A program made the position numbers and the translations under genes. A DNA stretch of 64,000 nt from JAGVPT01 sp963717445 (GTDB lineage: Bacteria; Bacteroidota; Ignavibacteria; UBA10030; UBA8401). Every line of letters begins with the position of its first letter. Positions within the stretch are counted from its first letter, which is position 1. Under the pieces are notes generated by a model that did no database searches, was not told the DNA's origin, and was given only the letters and a program-made list of their open reading frames with translations. The stretch lies in NCBI GenBank assembly GCA_963717445.1, contig OY970334.1:1612001-1676000 (forward strand). Direction: 5' to 3'. Of the stretch, positions 18,521 to 26,779 are shown one piece after another.

Positions 18521-20053
18521 TTATACCTGCGTTTCGCCGCCATGCGGAAGATAAACCCTGAATGTCGTCCCTTGGTGTACGATGCTGTCGGCGGTAATAA
18601 AGCCGCCATGACTCCTTACAATTCCGAGCACGATCGAAAGTCCGAGGCCGGTACCCTCTCCCCCTTCCTTCGTAGTGAAAAATGGCTCGAATATTCTATC
18701 GATATTGTCCTCCGCGATACCGATTCCCGAGTCCGCAATGCTGACGACGACATAACGTCCACTATGCGCTTCAGGATAATCTTCAAGGTCATCGTTATCG
18801 AAAAAAAGGTCCTCTATCTTAATGCCCAGCACCCCGCCCTCCGGCATGGCGTCCCGTGCGTTTACACAGATATTGAGAAAGACTTGTTTCAACTGGCTTT
18901 TGTCGCCGCGGACGATCCAATCTGTGCCGATGATATCCTCATCAACAACAATAGCCGGCGATAACCCTCCTTCGACAATTTTTAGAACTTGCCTCAAGAG
19001 AAGTGACAAATCCAGTACAACCCTCTCGCCGATGATCCCCTTGCCGTATGTCAGAATATTCTTTACCAGTTGCAAGCCGCTTTGAGCGCTTTCTTCAACG
19101 GCCCGAAGGACGGTCAAACTGGTTTGGTCTTTCAATTCATCTCTCAATAATCCAATGGACATCGCTACCGGCGCAAGGATGTTTTGAAGGTCGTGAGCTA
19201 TTCCTCCGGTCAATAAGGCGATGCTCTCCATTTTTTGTGTTTTGATGAACTGGGATTCCAACCGCTTCTTGCTTGTGATGTCCGTGTTGACGATCAAAAG
19301 TTTTGTCGGGCTCCCGTTTTTGCTATGCACAATGCGCCAGCGGCTGTCAACGAGAATTTCTTTCCCATCTTTTCTTCGATGACGGTTCTCTCCGTTCCAT
19401 TTCTGGAATTCCATGACACACTCCACGATGAAGCGAAAATCCTGTTCTCTGTCGCCGGCATACAGAAATTCCTGAAGCGAGCGCCCGGTAACTTCGTCCG
19501 CCCGCCAACCGTATGTCAACTCGGCCCCACGATTCCAAAAAGTGATCTGCTCATGTTCGTCCAAAACAATAATCGCGTCCTGAGTTTCGTTGAGCAAAGC
19601 AGCTTGCTCTTTTACCATTGCCTCGAAAAGCTTCCTATTCGTAATGTCGATGATGACGGCATGAATGTAACGGTCTCCATAGACCTCCTTCGCAGAAAAG
19701 AGTATCCAAATTTCTTTACCGTCATTTTTTTTTGTTTGAACTTCATATTCCGAAACAATACCGTCGGCAGCCAGCGTATTCGTTATGAATTGGCGCGCCA
19801 AAGGGGGAAATTCCGAGAAACATCGCTCAAATTCTACCTCGGTCCCGCAGCCAAACATTGCGAAAAGGGCTCTATTTCCCTCATAGACTTGCCACGAATC
19901 AAGCGAGAACTTCATCATCCCTGCGGGTGAATGGTCAAAGAGGGCCTTATAGCGCTCTGCGCTTTTCGTGATTTCCTCAACTCTCCCTTTCTGCAAATCA
20001 ATGATCCGTCGATTGCTCGAAAGAACCACCAAGATATAGGCAAAAGCGAACAT
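18521..20053 (-). CDS. PAS-PAS histidine kinase, downstream half of a split 7-TM sensor kinase
   Basis: 510 residues from the ATG at 20053, MFAFAYILVVLSSNRRI, which is the second half of a membrane helix that in this frame begins further upstream (IIWVISLGTAVVV). Two PAS domains (~35-150 and ~160-280), HisKA with H-box LLTGGIAHDLQNILAPV, and HATPase with NARDAMPEGG, DSGIGIAE and GTGLGLS. No in-frame ATG exists upstream to restore the full helix. The preceding 7-TM gene (20077-20730) runs into this frame through a T TTT TTC run, so the native product may be one ~736-residue sensor kinase. Partner regulator: 17736-18410. Confidence 0.85.
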   Translation of the reverse strand: MFAFAYILVVLSSNRRIIDLQKGRVEEITKSAERYKALFDHSPAGMMKFSLDSWQVYEGNRALFAMFGCGTEVEFERCFSEFPPLARQFITNTLAADGIVSEYEVQTKKNDGKEIWILFSAKEVYGDRYIHAVIIDITNRKLFEAMVKEQAALLNETQDAIIVLDEHEQITFWNRGAELTYGWRADEVTGRSLQEFLYAGDREQDFRFIVECVMEFQKWNGENRHRRKDGKEILVDSRWRIVHSKNGSPTKLLIVNTDITSKKRLESQFIKTQKMESIALLTGGIAHDLQNILAPVAMSIGLLRDELKDQTSLTVLRAVEESAQSGLQLVKNILTYGKGIIGERVVLDLSLLLRQVLKIVEGGLSPAIVVDEDIIGTDWIVRGDKSQLKQVFLNICVNARDAMPEGGVLGIKIEDLFFDNDDLEDYPEAHSGRYVVVSIADSGIGIAEDNIDRIFEPFFTTKEGGEGTGLGLSIVLGIVRSHGGFITADSIVHQGTTFRVYLPHGGETQV

Positions 20054-20076
20054 GACGACGACTGCAGTTCCGAGGC

Positions 20077-20730
20077 TTATGACCCATATGATATTTGGTA
20101 TTTGGCTGTGCAGAAAAAACCTTTCGTATACATAAGATTAGATACCACGGCAAGCATCCAATTGATATACCATGCAGTGATAAAATACGATGCTCCCATT
20201 TTTAACAGTTCATTGCTTAAACCAAAAATAAAAATTGCACCGGTCGAGTAAATGAGAGTACTACTTGACACCCAAAATATCGGATCGTTGATAAGTTGGT
20301 GATCAATTTTTTTTACAATTGTGTAAATCGTTAAAATAGAAATAACAATGATAAAAACCCGGGATGCTACGGCCATTTCACTATTTAACTGATTCGGCAC
20401 CGCAAACCATATTTTGTCTATGATCCAAATACAAAAAAAGAGAGCGGCTAGCACAGAATTAATTTGTTTTATCCTCTTGCTATCTATGGAAAAAAAATAT
20501 ATGACAAAAATAAATGCCGATTCGATGAGAAAAGAGTAATTAGACAAAAAAGTGTTATTCATGTGATTGAGGCTTAACACACACTCTGCGCCGGCCACTA
20601 AACAAGAAAAAAGGCAAAATAAAAAAAGGACTTTCATCGCATCGGTCAAACGTTTAAACCGGGCGATCCCTGCAACCACCGGAATTGGATACGAAAAAAA
20701 TGCGATGAAAGCCATTACCGGTATTTTCAT
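20077..20730 (-). CDS. 7-TM membrane sensor module, upstream half of a split kinase
   Basis: 217 residues, about seven hydrophobic helices (PVMAFIAFFSYPIPVVAGIA, FLFCLFSCLVAGAECVLSL, ESAFIFVIYFFSI, LAALFFCIWIIDKIWF, RVFIIVISILTIYTIV, WVSSSTLIYSTGAIFIFGL and YINWMLAVVSNLMY). This resembles the membrane-embedded input modules of bacterial sensor kinases. The C-terminus GFFCTAKYQISYGS is an out-of-frame tail. Read one base back at the T-run, the chain continues LHSQIPNIIWVISLGTAVVV into the kinase at 18521-20053. Starts at an ATG at 20730, directly after a small exported-protein gene. Confidence 0.75.
   Translation of the reverse strand: MKIPVMAFIAFFSYPIPVVAGIARFKRLTDAMKVLFLFCLFSCLVAGAECVLSLNHMNNTFLSNYSFLIESAFIFVIYFFSIDSKRIKQINSVLAALFFCIWIIDKIWFAVPNQLNSEMAVASRVFIIVISILTIYTIVKKIDHQLINDPIFWVSSSTLIYSTGAIFIFGLSNELLKMGASYFITAWYINWMLAVVSNLMYTKGFFCTAKYQISYGS
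20113..20119 (-). other. Candidate -1 frameshift site T TTT TTC (or one-base deletion)
   Basis: In the frame of the upstream 7-TM gene the codons are GGT TTT TTC TGC. Moving back one base gives TTT TTT CTG CAC AGC CAA ATA CCA, exactly the frame of the kinase downstream. A seventh T would also restore one continuous gene. Confidence 0.55.
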
Positions 20731-20737
20731 TTTTGTC

Positions 20738-21139
20738 TTATTTACTCAATTGATTTGTTGATCCACAAATTGGCGGGCAAGGAAATATTGATTCTCCAAC
20801 AACTCCTTGCACCATATCGTTGCCGGTACTATCGACGCCCACCAAAACAAGAGTAGGCGATCCATCGTCTTTTGCCGCGTAATAATACCGGATTCCAACG
20901 ACTCCCCCCTGCGCAAGAATTTTATCAAAAATATTTCTTTCAAAGTAGCCCCCTTTAATTGATGGGGCAACCGGATTTTGCTTGAAATTTTGAACGTATT
21001 TTGTCGCTTGGTCAAGGGTAACAACATGATTTCCGACCCCAGAGTATTGGGCTTTCACGCTGGCCGGGGAAAGAATAATGGCAAGGGATACGGCGACACC
21101 AAGAACGAGTAATCGAAGTCTTATTGTAGAGTTTTTCAT
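20738..21139 (-). CDS. Small exported protein, unknown function
   Basis: 133 residues with a clear signal peptide (RLRLLVLGVAVSLAIILSPA, then SVKAQY). The mature domain has VTLDQATKYVQNFKQNP, FERNIFDKILAQGGVVGIRYYYA and TLVLVGVDSTGNDMV, and ends with a Cys-containing FPCPPICG tail. Similar small exported proteins are known in Bacteroidota-type genomes, but I know no function for them. It lies 7 bases upstream of the 7-TM sensor module and is probably co-transcribed. A sensing or stress role linked to that kinase is possible. Confidence 0.75.
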   Translation of the reverse strand: MKNSTIRLRLLVLGVAVSLAIILSPASVKAQYSGVGNHVVTLDQATKYVQNFKQNPVAPSIKGGYFERNIFDKILAQGGVVGIRYYYAAKDDGSPTLVLVGVDSTGNDMVQGVVGESIFPCPPICGSTNQLSK

Positions 21140-21528
21140 GAGTGTACTCCTATGTTAAAAGGTGAAAGATTGTGATGATGGTTTGCCCTATGCTTGGATA
21201 GGTGAATTTAGCATACAGTGCTTATACCAAAAACACAATACCATAATTTAGGTATTTTTCAGGTTCGAAGTATCGCGCGGATGGCCGAAAACGGTCGGAA
21301 ATCGACGGAAATAGCTCGTCCTGGAAATGCATCCACTGTGCGATGAATGTACTAAGACAGGAACAAAAGGAAGGGCTATAGAATCAACAGAATTCATCGT
21401 ACTGCTGGAACGGCGAGATGAAATGTTTTGCAAAAAGACGCGGTGGGCGAGTACGCCTCGCATGTCGTCCTACAGTTCGGAGAGATGATCCGATGAACTC
21501 CACCGCAATTTTCCCCTCTACAATCGAT
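21140..21528. other. Intergenic region
   Basis: About 390 bases separating the sigma-54 regulator operon from the small exported protein gene. It presumably holds the promoter of the latter (near 21140-21240). I found no sigma-54 match, hairpin terminator or convincing gene here. Confidence 0.5.
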
Positions 21529-22989
21529 CTACTTCAGGCCAAGCTCTTTCAACATCCTATAGAAATTCGACGGAGCGAGGCCTAATTTTTCTGCCGCATT
21601 GGAATCGGAGCTTGAAATGCTCCGGACATATTTGAAATAGCGAATGCGGAACATTTTCTCCATTTCCGGAAGAGGAAGCACCTGTCCCGTATACAAATCA
21701 TCGATCACCGATTCATCTTTCGCTGAAATCGGATTTTTCATAATCATATGATTGGTGACATCCTTCGCCGTAATTTTATCCGTGCAATTGAGCACCAGCC
21801 GTTGCGCGACGTTCCGGAGTTCACGAACGTTACCCGGCCATCGATAGTTCATAAGAATATCCTTGGCTTTCGGGTCCGAAGGCGGCGGCGGCATGTCGAT
21901 ATCGCGGCTGAAGTATTCGACAAAGTGATTAAAGAGCAAAAGAATATCATCTCCCCGTTTGCACAGGGGAACAATATCCAACGGAATTACCGCAAGACGA
22001 TAATACAGGTCTTCGCGAAACCGCCCCTCGTTCACCTCCGCGGTCAAGTTCTTATTAGTGGCGGCAATAATCCGGACGTTTACCGTCAAACTCTCTTTTC
22101 TCCCGATCTTTTCAATTTCCCCTTCCTGGATAACGCGAAGAAGTTTTACCTGCGCCTGCAACGGGAGTTCCCCGACTTCGTCCAAAAAAATTGTGCCGTT
22201 ATTCGCAATCTCAAACAAGCCGGCCTTCGTATTCATCGCGCCCGTGAACGCCCCTCTCTCGTACCCGAACAGCTCGCTTTCAACTAAATCGTGCGGAATG
22301 CTGCCGCAATTGATCGGGATGAACTTTTCGTACTTGCGCTTGCTCTTCAAATGAATATTCCATGCGACAAGTTCTTTTCCCGTTCCCGACGCTCCCGAAA
22401 TGAGCACGTTGGCTTCGCTTCTTGCGTACTTCTCGATAACTTCATTAAGCTGCACCATCGGCTTCGATTCGCCGATAATTTTTTTCGAGTCAAGAAGGTT
22501 CTCATTGCTTTGCTTCAGCCGCTTGTCCGATTTCAGTTTTTGCTTTTCGAGCTTCTTCCGCTCATAGGCGTTGACAATGCTGAGGATAAAATCCGTCGGC
22601 TGGTAGACATAGTCTTCAATGTTCCCCGGATATTTTGTGCAATACCAGTATGCCCCTGCTTTGAGAAGGTTGTTGGCAAAATCAAAATCGGTCGTATTGA
22701 TTGTCATTTTCGTGATAACGACGATCTGCAAAAATTGATCGAGCTCCTTCATTTTTTGAATCAACTCTTCACCGCGTAACCCCCCGGAAATCTGATAATC
22801 GAGAATGACGACATCATAGAAATCCTGCTTGTCACGAATCTTGTCGAGTGCGGATTTGCCGTTGGAAACAACGTCTTCGACCTGGATACGGGTCGTGGAG
22901 AGGCTGACGGTCTTTTTGACGCGCGCGACGTCGAAGTCTTCGTCCTCTACCAACAATACTCTGATGACCTGCGTATTATTGCTGCTCAT
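21529..22989 (-). CDS. Sigma-54-dependent response regulator (NtrC family)
   Basis: 486 residues. Receiver domain (~10-130, VLLVEDEDFDV, phospho-Asp in VVILDYQISGG), a coiled linker, then a sigma-54 AAA+ domain (~165-400). This has Walker A GASGTGKE, the sigma-54-contacting loop YERGAFTGAM, Walker B GTIFLDEVGELP and the arginine-finger region FREDLYYRL. A C-terminal Fis-type helix-turn-helix ends NAAEKLGLAPSNFYRMLKEL. All elements for activating sigma-54 promoters are present. AGGAGC precedes the ATG, and it starts 7 bases after the kinase stop. It is the last gene of the solute-binding-protein/kinase/regulator operon. Confidence 0.95.
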   Translation of the reverse strand: MSSNNTQVIRVLLVEDEDFDVARVKKTVSLSTTRIQVEDVVSNGKSALDKIRDKQDFYDVVILDYQISGGLRGEELIQKMKELDQFLQIVVITKMTINTTDFDFANNLLKAGAYWYCTKYPGNIEDYVYQPTDFILSIVNAYERKKLEKQKLKSDKRLKQSNENLLDSKKIIGESKPMVQLNEVIEKYARSEANVLISGASGTGKELVAWNIHLKSKRKYEKFIPINCGSIPHDLVESELFGYERGAFTGAMNTKAGLFEIANNGTIFLDEVGELPLQAQVKLLRVIQEGEIEKIGRKESLTVNVRIIAATNKNLTAEVNEGRFREDLYYRLAVIPLDIVPLCKRGDDILLLFNHFVEYFSRDIDMPPPPSDPKAKDILMNYRWPGNVRELRNVAQRLVLNCTDKITAKDVTNHMIMKNPISAKDESVIDDLYTGQVLPLPEMEKMFRIRYFKYVRSISSSDSNAAEKLGLAPSNFYRMLKELGLK

Positions 22990-22996
22990 TCTGCTC

Positions 22997-24499
22997 CTAG
23001 CTTTTAATCGTCAGTGTGAACCTGCATCCTCCCTCGTCACAGTTCTCCGCGTCCATCTGCCAACCGCACTTTCCGACGGCAAGCTGGTGGGCGATGTAAC
23101 AACCGTATCCCGAGTGCGTCCCCACATTATTTTTCGTCGACTCTTGCTCTAGAAACACTCTCTTGATGCCTTTGGGCCCGGTCTCCAGCAATTCTTCCGC
23201 TATGCCGACTCCGGTATCCTCGATGAACACGTAGGAGAGGTTTTTTTTCTTGTTGTAGAGGGTCGACAGGGTGATCGTAACGAAGTTTTTGCTCGCATGG
23301 TCGATGCTGTTTTGGATAAGAGGCTCAAGAATTTCCCAGACAATAAATTCATTTACCCGTACCGGCGGAAGGGAAGGGTCCAGGTCGAGCTTGATCTCGA
23401 ACATTTCGTTTTTGCTCGAAACGCGCAAAAAGACGTTATGGACGATAAATTCTATGAGCAGGTTGATGTTGGTTTTAAACATCGGGTTGACGATGGTATT
23501 AATATCCTGGTCGTACCATTTCATGTCGTAAATAATGCGCGAGATGAAGTTTGAATACGTGATCACCCGTTGTTTTAACTGCCCGAGGTTCTCGGCGTTC
23601 ATCATCCTCACATCGTTTTTGATGAACCCCATTATTTTCTCGGCTTTATGATGCGTATGGTAGATTCGCCTCGTGAACAGGGATTCCTTTTCCAGCCTGA
23701 TCTGTTTCTCAAGATTTTGTTTATGTTCAATGAACAATTCCTCCTGCGCCTTATTGCGCTCGCCGACGGCGCGCGAAGAAATAATGAAGATCGCCATCAA
23801 CCCGATAAAAATGAGAGCCAAAAATGTCAGCGCGACTTTATCAAAGCTCGACTGAATTTCGGTCGTCAGGAACGTGAAATCCGGGGTGATGCGCATGTAC
23901 ATGATGCCGAGATACTCGCCGTCGGGAACGAAAGGAACGAGCACGTCGAATGTCTTATCGTGTGAAACCGCGCTGACGATTTTCTCCTTTCGCCGCATTT
24001 CATCTTCTTGAGCGAGAAAGAAGTCCACACCTTGACGATGGCTCGTCAGCTCGCCTTCTTCGAGCGGTGCAAGCGTATTGCTGAAAAACGCCGTGAGCTT
24101 TTGCCCGTTGTCGATGATATACAACCGGTGATTTTTTATCAGGATGAGGCAAAGATCTTCTCCACTCCGCTGGATGAGCTGCTGTTTAAAAATGACGTTC
24201 AATGAGTAGGCAGGATACATTTCCGTGCTGTCTTGCTGCGCGCGAGCGCGCTGCTGGCGCTCGAAGATCAGTTCGACATTGGTCGTTGTCACGAGGGCAA
24301 GGCGTTCAGCATAGTATTTCCGGAACCAGCTTTGAGCCTCTCCGAGAAAACTTTCGAGGTTTTCTTTTTGGAAAAAAACCAGGATAATTTGAAATGTAAT
24401 CAGCACTACGACCATCACAACGATATGCCGAATTTCAAAGCGATATCGCGATAATTTCGTTTTAACGTCTTCCGGCACTTTCATGCTTTTCCACTCCAT
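22997..24499 (-). CDS. Membrane histidine kinase, atypical phosphoacceptor region
   Basis: 500 residues. Helix 1 at ~26-43 (VVMVVVLITFQIILVFF), extracytoplasmic sensor (~45-215), helix 2 (VALTFLALIFIGLMAIFII), a coiled segment, then a poorly conserved phosphoacceptor region with several His (RIYHTHHKAEKIMGFIKND). The HATPase has WEILEPLIQNSIDHASKN, EDTGVGIAEE and SGYGCYIAHQL. The second ATG (MKVPEDV, 24484) has GGAG about 9 bases upstream and may be the true start. It is flanked by 8-base and 7-base gaps, so it is tightly co-transcribed with the solute-binding protein and the sigma-54 regulator. The extracytoplasmic domain may contact the anchored binding protein. Confidence 0.88.
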   Translation of the reverse strand: MEWKSMKVPEDVKTKLSRYRFEIRHIVVMVVVLITFQIILVFFQKENLESFLGEAQSWFRKYYAERLALVTTTNVELIFERQQRARAQQDSTEMYPAYSLNVIFKQQLIQRSGEDLCLILIKNHRLYIIDNGQKLTAFFSNTLAPLEEGELTSHRQGVDFFLAQEDEMRRKEKIVSAVSHDKTFDVLVPFVPDGEYLGIMYMRITPDFTFLTTEIQSSFDKVALTFLALIFIGLMAIFIISSRAVGERNKAQEELFIEHKQNLEKQIRLEKESLFTRRIYHTHHKAEKIMGFIKNDVRMMNAENLGQLKQRVITYSNFISRIIYDMKWYDQDINTIVNPMFKTNINLLIEFIVHNVFLRVSSKNEMFEIKLDLDPSLPPVRVNEFIVWEILEPLIQNSIDHASKNFVTITLSTLYNKKKNLSYVFIEDTGVGIAEELLETGPKGIKRVFLEQESTKNNVGTHSGYGCYIAHQLAVGKCGWQMDAENCDEGGCRFTLTIKS

Positions 24500-24507
24500 G
24501 GCGGCGG

Positions 24508-25833
24508 TTACGGTGTTAGGCTTCGTTCGGACCCGATGGTCGCGTCGACATTCTTCACTGCTTCATCCACGGTAAGATTCCCTTTTATGGCGAGATAAAA
24601 ATAGCGGGACATAATTTTAGAATCCTTTGTGTATTCTTCCTGGCTCGGCCGATGAACCCCCATTTTCAACAAACCCATGATCGTGCGGATCTCCGGATAC
24701 TTGCGAAGATACAACGAATCATGGTAGAACGAATTCGTGATAGGGAAAAACCCGCCTTTCGTATAGAAAATCTCCTGCGATTCATCGCTGAGCAGATATT
24801 TTATAAAATCGATAACAGCTTCCTTGTGCTTGCTCGCCTTTGGAACCATTAAGTTCCATCCGCCAAATGCCGACGCGGGCGTTCCGCCGGGATAATACGG
24901 AACCGGCATCCTTTTCAGATTCTTTTCTTTGACCGGGTCAACTGGAGAGTCTTTGAAATCCTGATCGTACGTGTTCCACCCGTGCAGGAAAAGACCATCG
25001 TGCTTTATAAAATATTCATAGCTGGGTACTTCAGTCAGCTCGCTGACAATGCCGGGCGTTGCTCCGTACTTATGGACGAGGTCCACAAGCAAGCGAAGAG
25101 CATTTTTAGCCTCCGGCGTGTCAAAACGAAATCCCACCGTCGTAAAGTAATCTGGTTTTTCACTGAGAAGGATTTCGACGTAACAGCAAATCAGCCCTTC
25201 GTAATCTGAGGCAGGGAAAATATAAAAAGGATGTTTACTGTTATGGAGTTCTTTCTTTATCGATAAAAAGTCATCCCACGACATTTCCTTCTGCACTTTT
25301 TGGAGAAGTTCTTTTCCATGGGATTCTTTTGCAAGAAGGTCCGCGCGATAATAAACGACTCCCTCGGAGATGTCAAGCGGAACGGCAACGAGTTCCCCAT
25401 CATGATAACATGTGTTGAGGGCGATCGGTGTCATTCTTCTTCGTTCTTCGTCCGTAAAGTATTTGCCCAGCGGTTCGCACCATTTCGCAAATCGCTGCAC
25501 CCAAATAACGTCGACCGCAAGAAGGTCGATGCCATCGTCGTCTCCGCGCAGGGAACGGGCAAGGATTTCCTTCCGCGTGTCCGTGCTGAAATCGGAGTTG
25601 GGAAAATCAATGGGAATAACTTTAATTTTGCCCGCGTGGGCCTCGTTGTACCGGTCTATCAGAATACGATGCGCTTCGGTCATCCTGTCCGCAAAATAAA
25701 ACTCGGTCACATGAGCTTCAGGGCGTTTGAATAAAAATGCAAATATGATAAAGTAGACCAGGGCAATGATGCAAAGAACTACGATCCCCCATACCTGATT
25801 GCTCGACAACAGTTTATAATTTCCGGACGCCAT
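24508..25833 (-). CDS. Membrane-anchored extracellular solute-binding protein (sugar type)
   Basis: 441 residues. An N-terminal uncleaved-looking helix (VWGIVVLCIIALVYFIIFAF) is followed by a family 1 solute-binding fold with YNEAHAGKIKVIPIDFPN, LLAVDVIWVQRFAKWCEPL, ALNTCYHDGELVAVPLD, FGGWNLMVPKASKHKEA and AVIDFIKYLLSDESQEIFY. This is the ABC sugar-binding family, but no permease or ATPase gene is present in the window. The gene heads an operon with a membrane kinase and a sigma-54 regulator. The likely role is ligand presentation to the kinase, probably an oligosaccharide; the ligand is inferred from the nearby mannan locus. Confidence 0.9.
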   Translation of the reverse strand: MASGNYKLLSSNQVWGIVVLCIIALVYFIIFAFLFKRPEAHVTEFYFADRMTEAHRILIDRYNEAHAGKIKVIPIDFPNSDFSTDTRKEILARSLRGDDDGIDLLAVDVIWVQRFAKWCEPLGKYFTDEERRRMTPIALNTCYHDGELVAVPLDISEGVVYYRADLLAKESHGKELLQKVQKEMSWDDFLSIKKELHNSKHPFYIFPASDYEGLICCYVEILLSEKPDYFTTVGFRFDTPEAKNALRLLVDLVHKYGATPGIVSELTEVPSYEYFIKHDGLFLHGWNTYDQDFKDSPVDPVKEKNLKRMPVPYYPGGTPASAFGGWNLMVPKASKHKEAVIDFIKYLLSDESQEIFYTKGGFFPITNSFYHDSLYLRKYPEIRTIMGLLKMGVHRPSQEEYTKDSKIMSRYFYLAIKGNLTVDEAVKNVDATIGSERSLTP

Positions 25834-25897
25834 AGAAATCGCTCAAGTATCGTTAGGCCACCGCTAAGAACACGAAGAAACATAAACGAATGAAGCT

Positions 25898-26419
25898 CCC
25901 CGCCGCAAGCGGCGGGGTATCCTCTATTCCTCAAACAGTGTGAGTTGATTTGACCGATGCAATGCCTTGTATTCTCCTTCTATTCCTTGCTCCTGCACAT
26001 ACCGCGCTATCGCGGCTTCGTCTCCAAACTTACTCACACTATGCACAAAATACCCGTCTGTCCAGAACTCTCCTCCCCACAACTGCTTCTTCACCTCTGG
26101 ATGACGGTGGAATATCTCTCGCGCCGTAATGCTCTTGATCACTGTGATGATCCTCGTGGGGCTTTGCGTTGGAACCGTTTGCACCAAAAAATGTACATGA
26201 TTCCTGTCCGTCCCTATTTCCAGAAAATGTATCGGATACCGCTTGCTGATCTCCAAACATACTTCCTTCAGCGTCTCATCTACTGCTTCGCTGAACACTA
26301 CTCTCCGATACTTCGCCGGACACACAAAATGGTACAACAACACTGACACATTATGCGATCTATGGATATACTCACTTTCCTTCATCCTCCAATATACAAA
26401 AACGCCGCAAGCGGCGGGG
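25898..26419 (-). mobile_element. IS200/IS605-type element with hairpin ends
   Basis: The transposase gene is flanked on both sides by GCCGCAAGCGGC-type hairpins: CCCCGCCGCAAGCGGCGGGG at 25898-25917 and CGCCGCAAGCGGCG followed by GGG at 26403-26419. Such subterminal hairpins are the recognition sites of Y1 HUH transposases. Exact element ends cannot be set from the sequence alone. A REP-associated (RAYT) origin is an alternative. Confidence 0.75.
25924..26385 (-). CDS. tnpA: IS200/IS605 family Y1 transposase TnpA
   Basis: 153 residues, normal length for TnpA. The HUH motif is HVH in TDRNHVHFLVQT, and the catalytic Tyr lies in FWTDGYFVHSVSKFG. The N-terminal YHFVCPAKYRRVVF and the C-terminal YVQEQ.. 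segment ending NQLTLFEE are typical. The enzyme cuts single-stranded DNA at hairpin-guided sites. No accessory tnpB is present. The frame is intact, so the element may be active. Confidence 0.92.
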   Translation of the reverse strand: MKESEYIHRSHNVSVLLYHFVCPAKYRRVVFSEAVDETLKEVCLEISKRYPIHFLEIGTDRNHVHFLVQTVPTQSPTRIITVIKSITAREIFHRHPEVKKQLWGGEFWTDGYFVHSVSKFGDEAAIARYVQEQGIEGEYKALHRSNQLTLFEE

Positions 26420-26464
26420 AACTAACCCCGCAGTGATTAGATCCGCTTTTTGAGAGCCGATACA

Positions 26465-26569
26465 TTCTTTCACAAAGCATTTGCTTCGGTCCACTCTGCA
26501 GAAACATCTTTTCTTTTTGCACTTCGCGAGCTTGGCGGATAATTGAATGTTTCATGTACCATGAGTTAT
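26465..26569 (+). repeat. Diverged ~105-bp repeat, copy 2
   Basis: Aligns in the same orientation with 18414-18520: common TTCTTTCACAAAG start, central CTTCGCGAG and a GGATAATT.ATGTTT..TGTACC end. Confidence 0.55.
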
Positions 26570-26695
26570 CATATCTTATTTCTTTTGTGTGTGAGATGCA
26601 ACAACTATTTCGCGGGTATCATTTTTGCGGATAAAGAGAAGCTTTTGACTCTCATCAATTGCAGAGAATGGTGCTCGTTGGCATCTTTTATAGAA

Positions 26696-26723
26696 ATAGG
26701 CACGGATGGTCATCCATGCCTAT
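26696..26723 (-). terminator. Stem-loop terminator after the GH5 gene
   Basis: ATAGGCACGGATG pairs with CATCCATGCCTAT with one mismatch. On the minus strand the stem is followed by TTTCTATAAAA. Lies 57 bases beyond the stop of the leftward gene. Confidence 0.65.
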
Positions 26724-26779
26724 AGTAATTCACCTTACCGGAACGGCCGCCTTAATGACGCAATATCTCTATCGGCCTC

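Larger units (their letters stand above)
26386..26779. other. Intergenic region
   Basis: About 390 bases holding the right IS200 hairpin, the second copy of the ~105-bp repeat (26465-26569) and a stem-loop terminator (26696-26723) for the leftward GH5 gene. No gene. Confidence 0.6.

Noticed and set aside
21248..21463. 71-codon open frame in the gap before the small exported protein
   Set aside because: No ribosome site or recognisable features; low-complexity Ser/Arg content typical of a chance frame.
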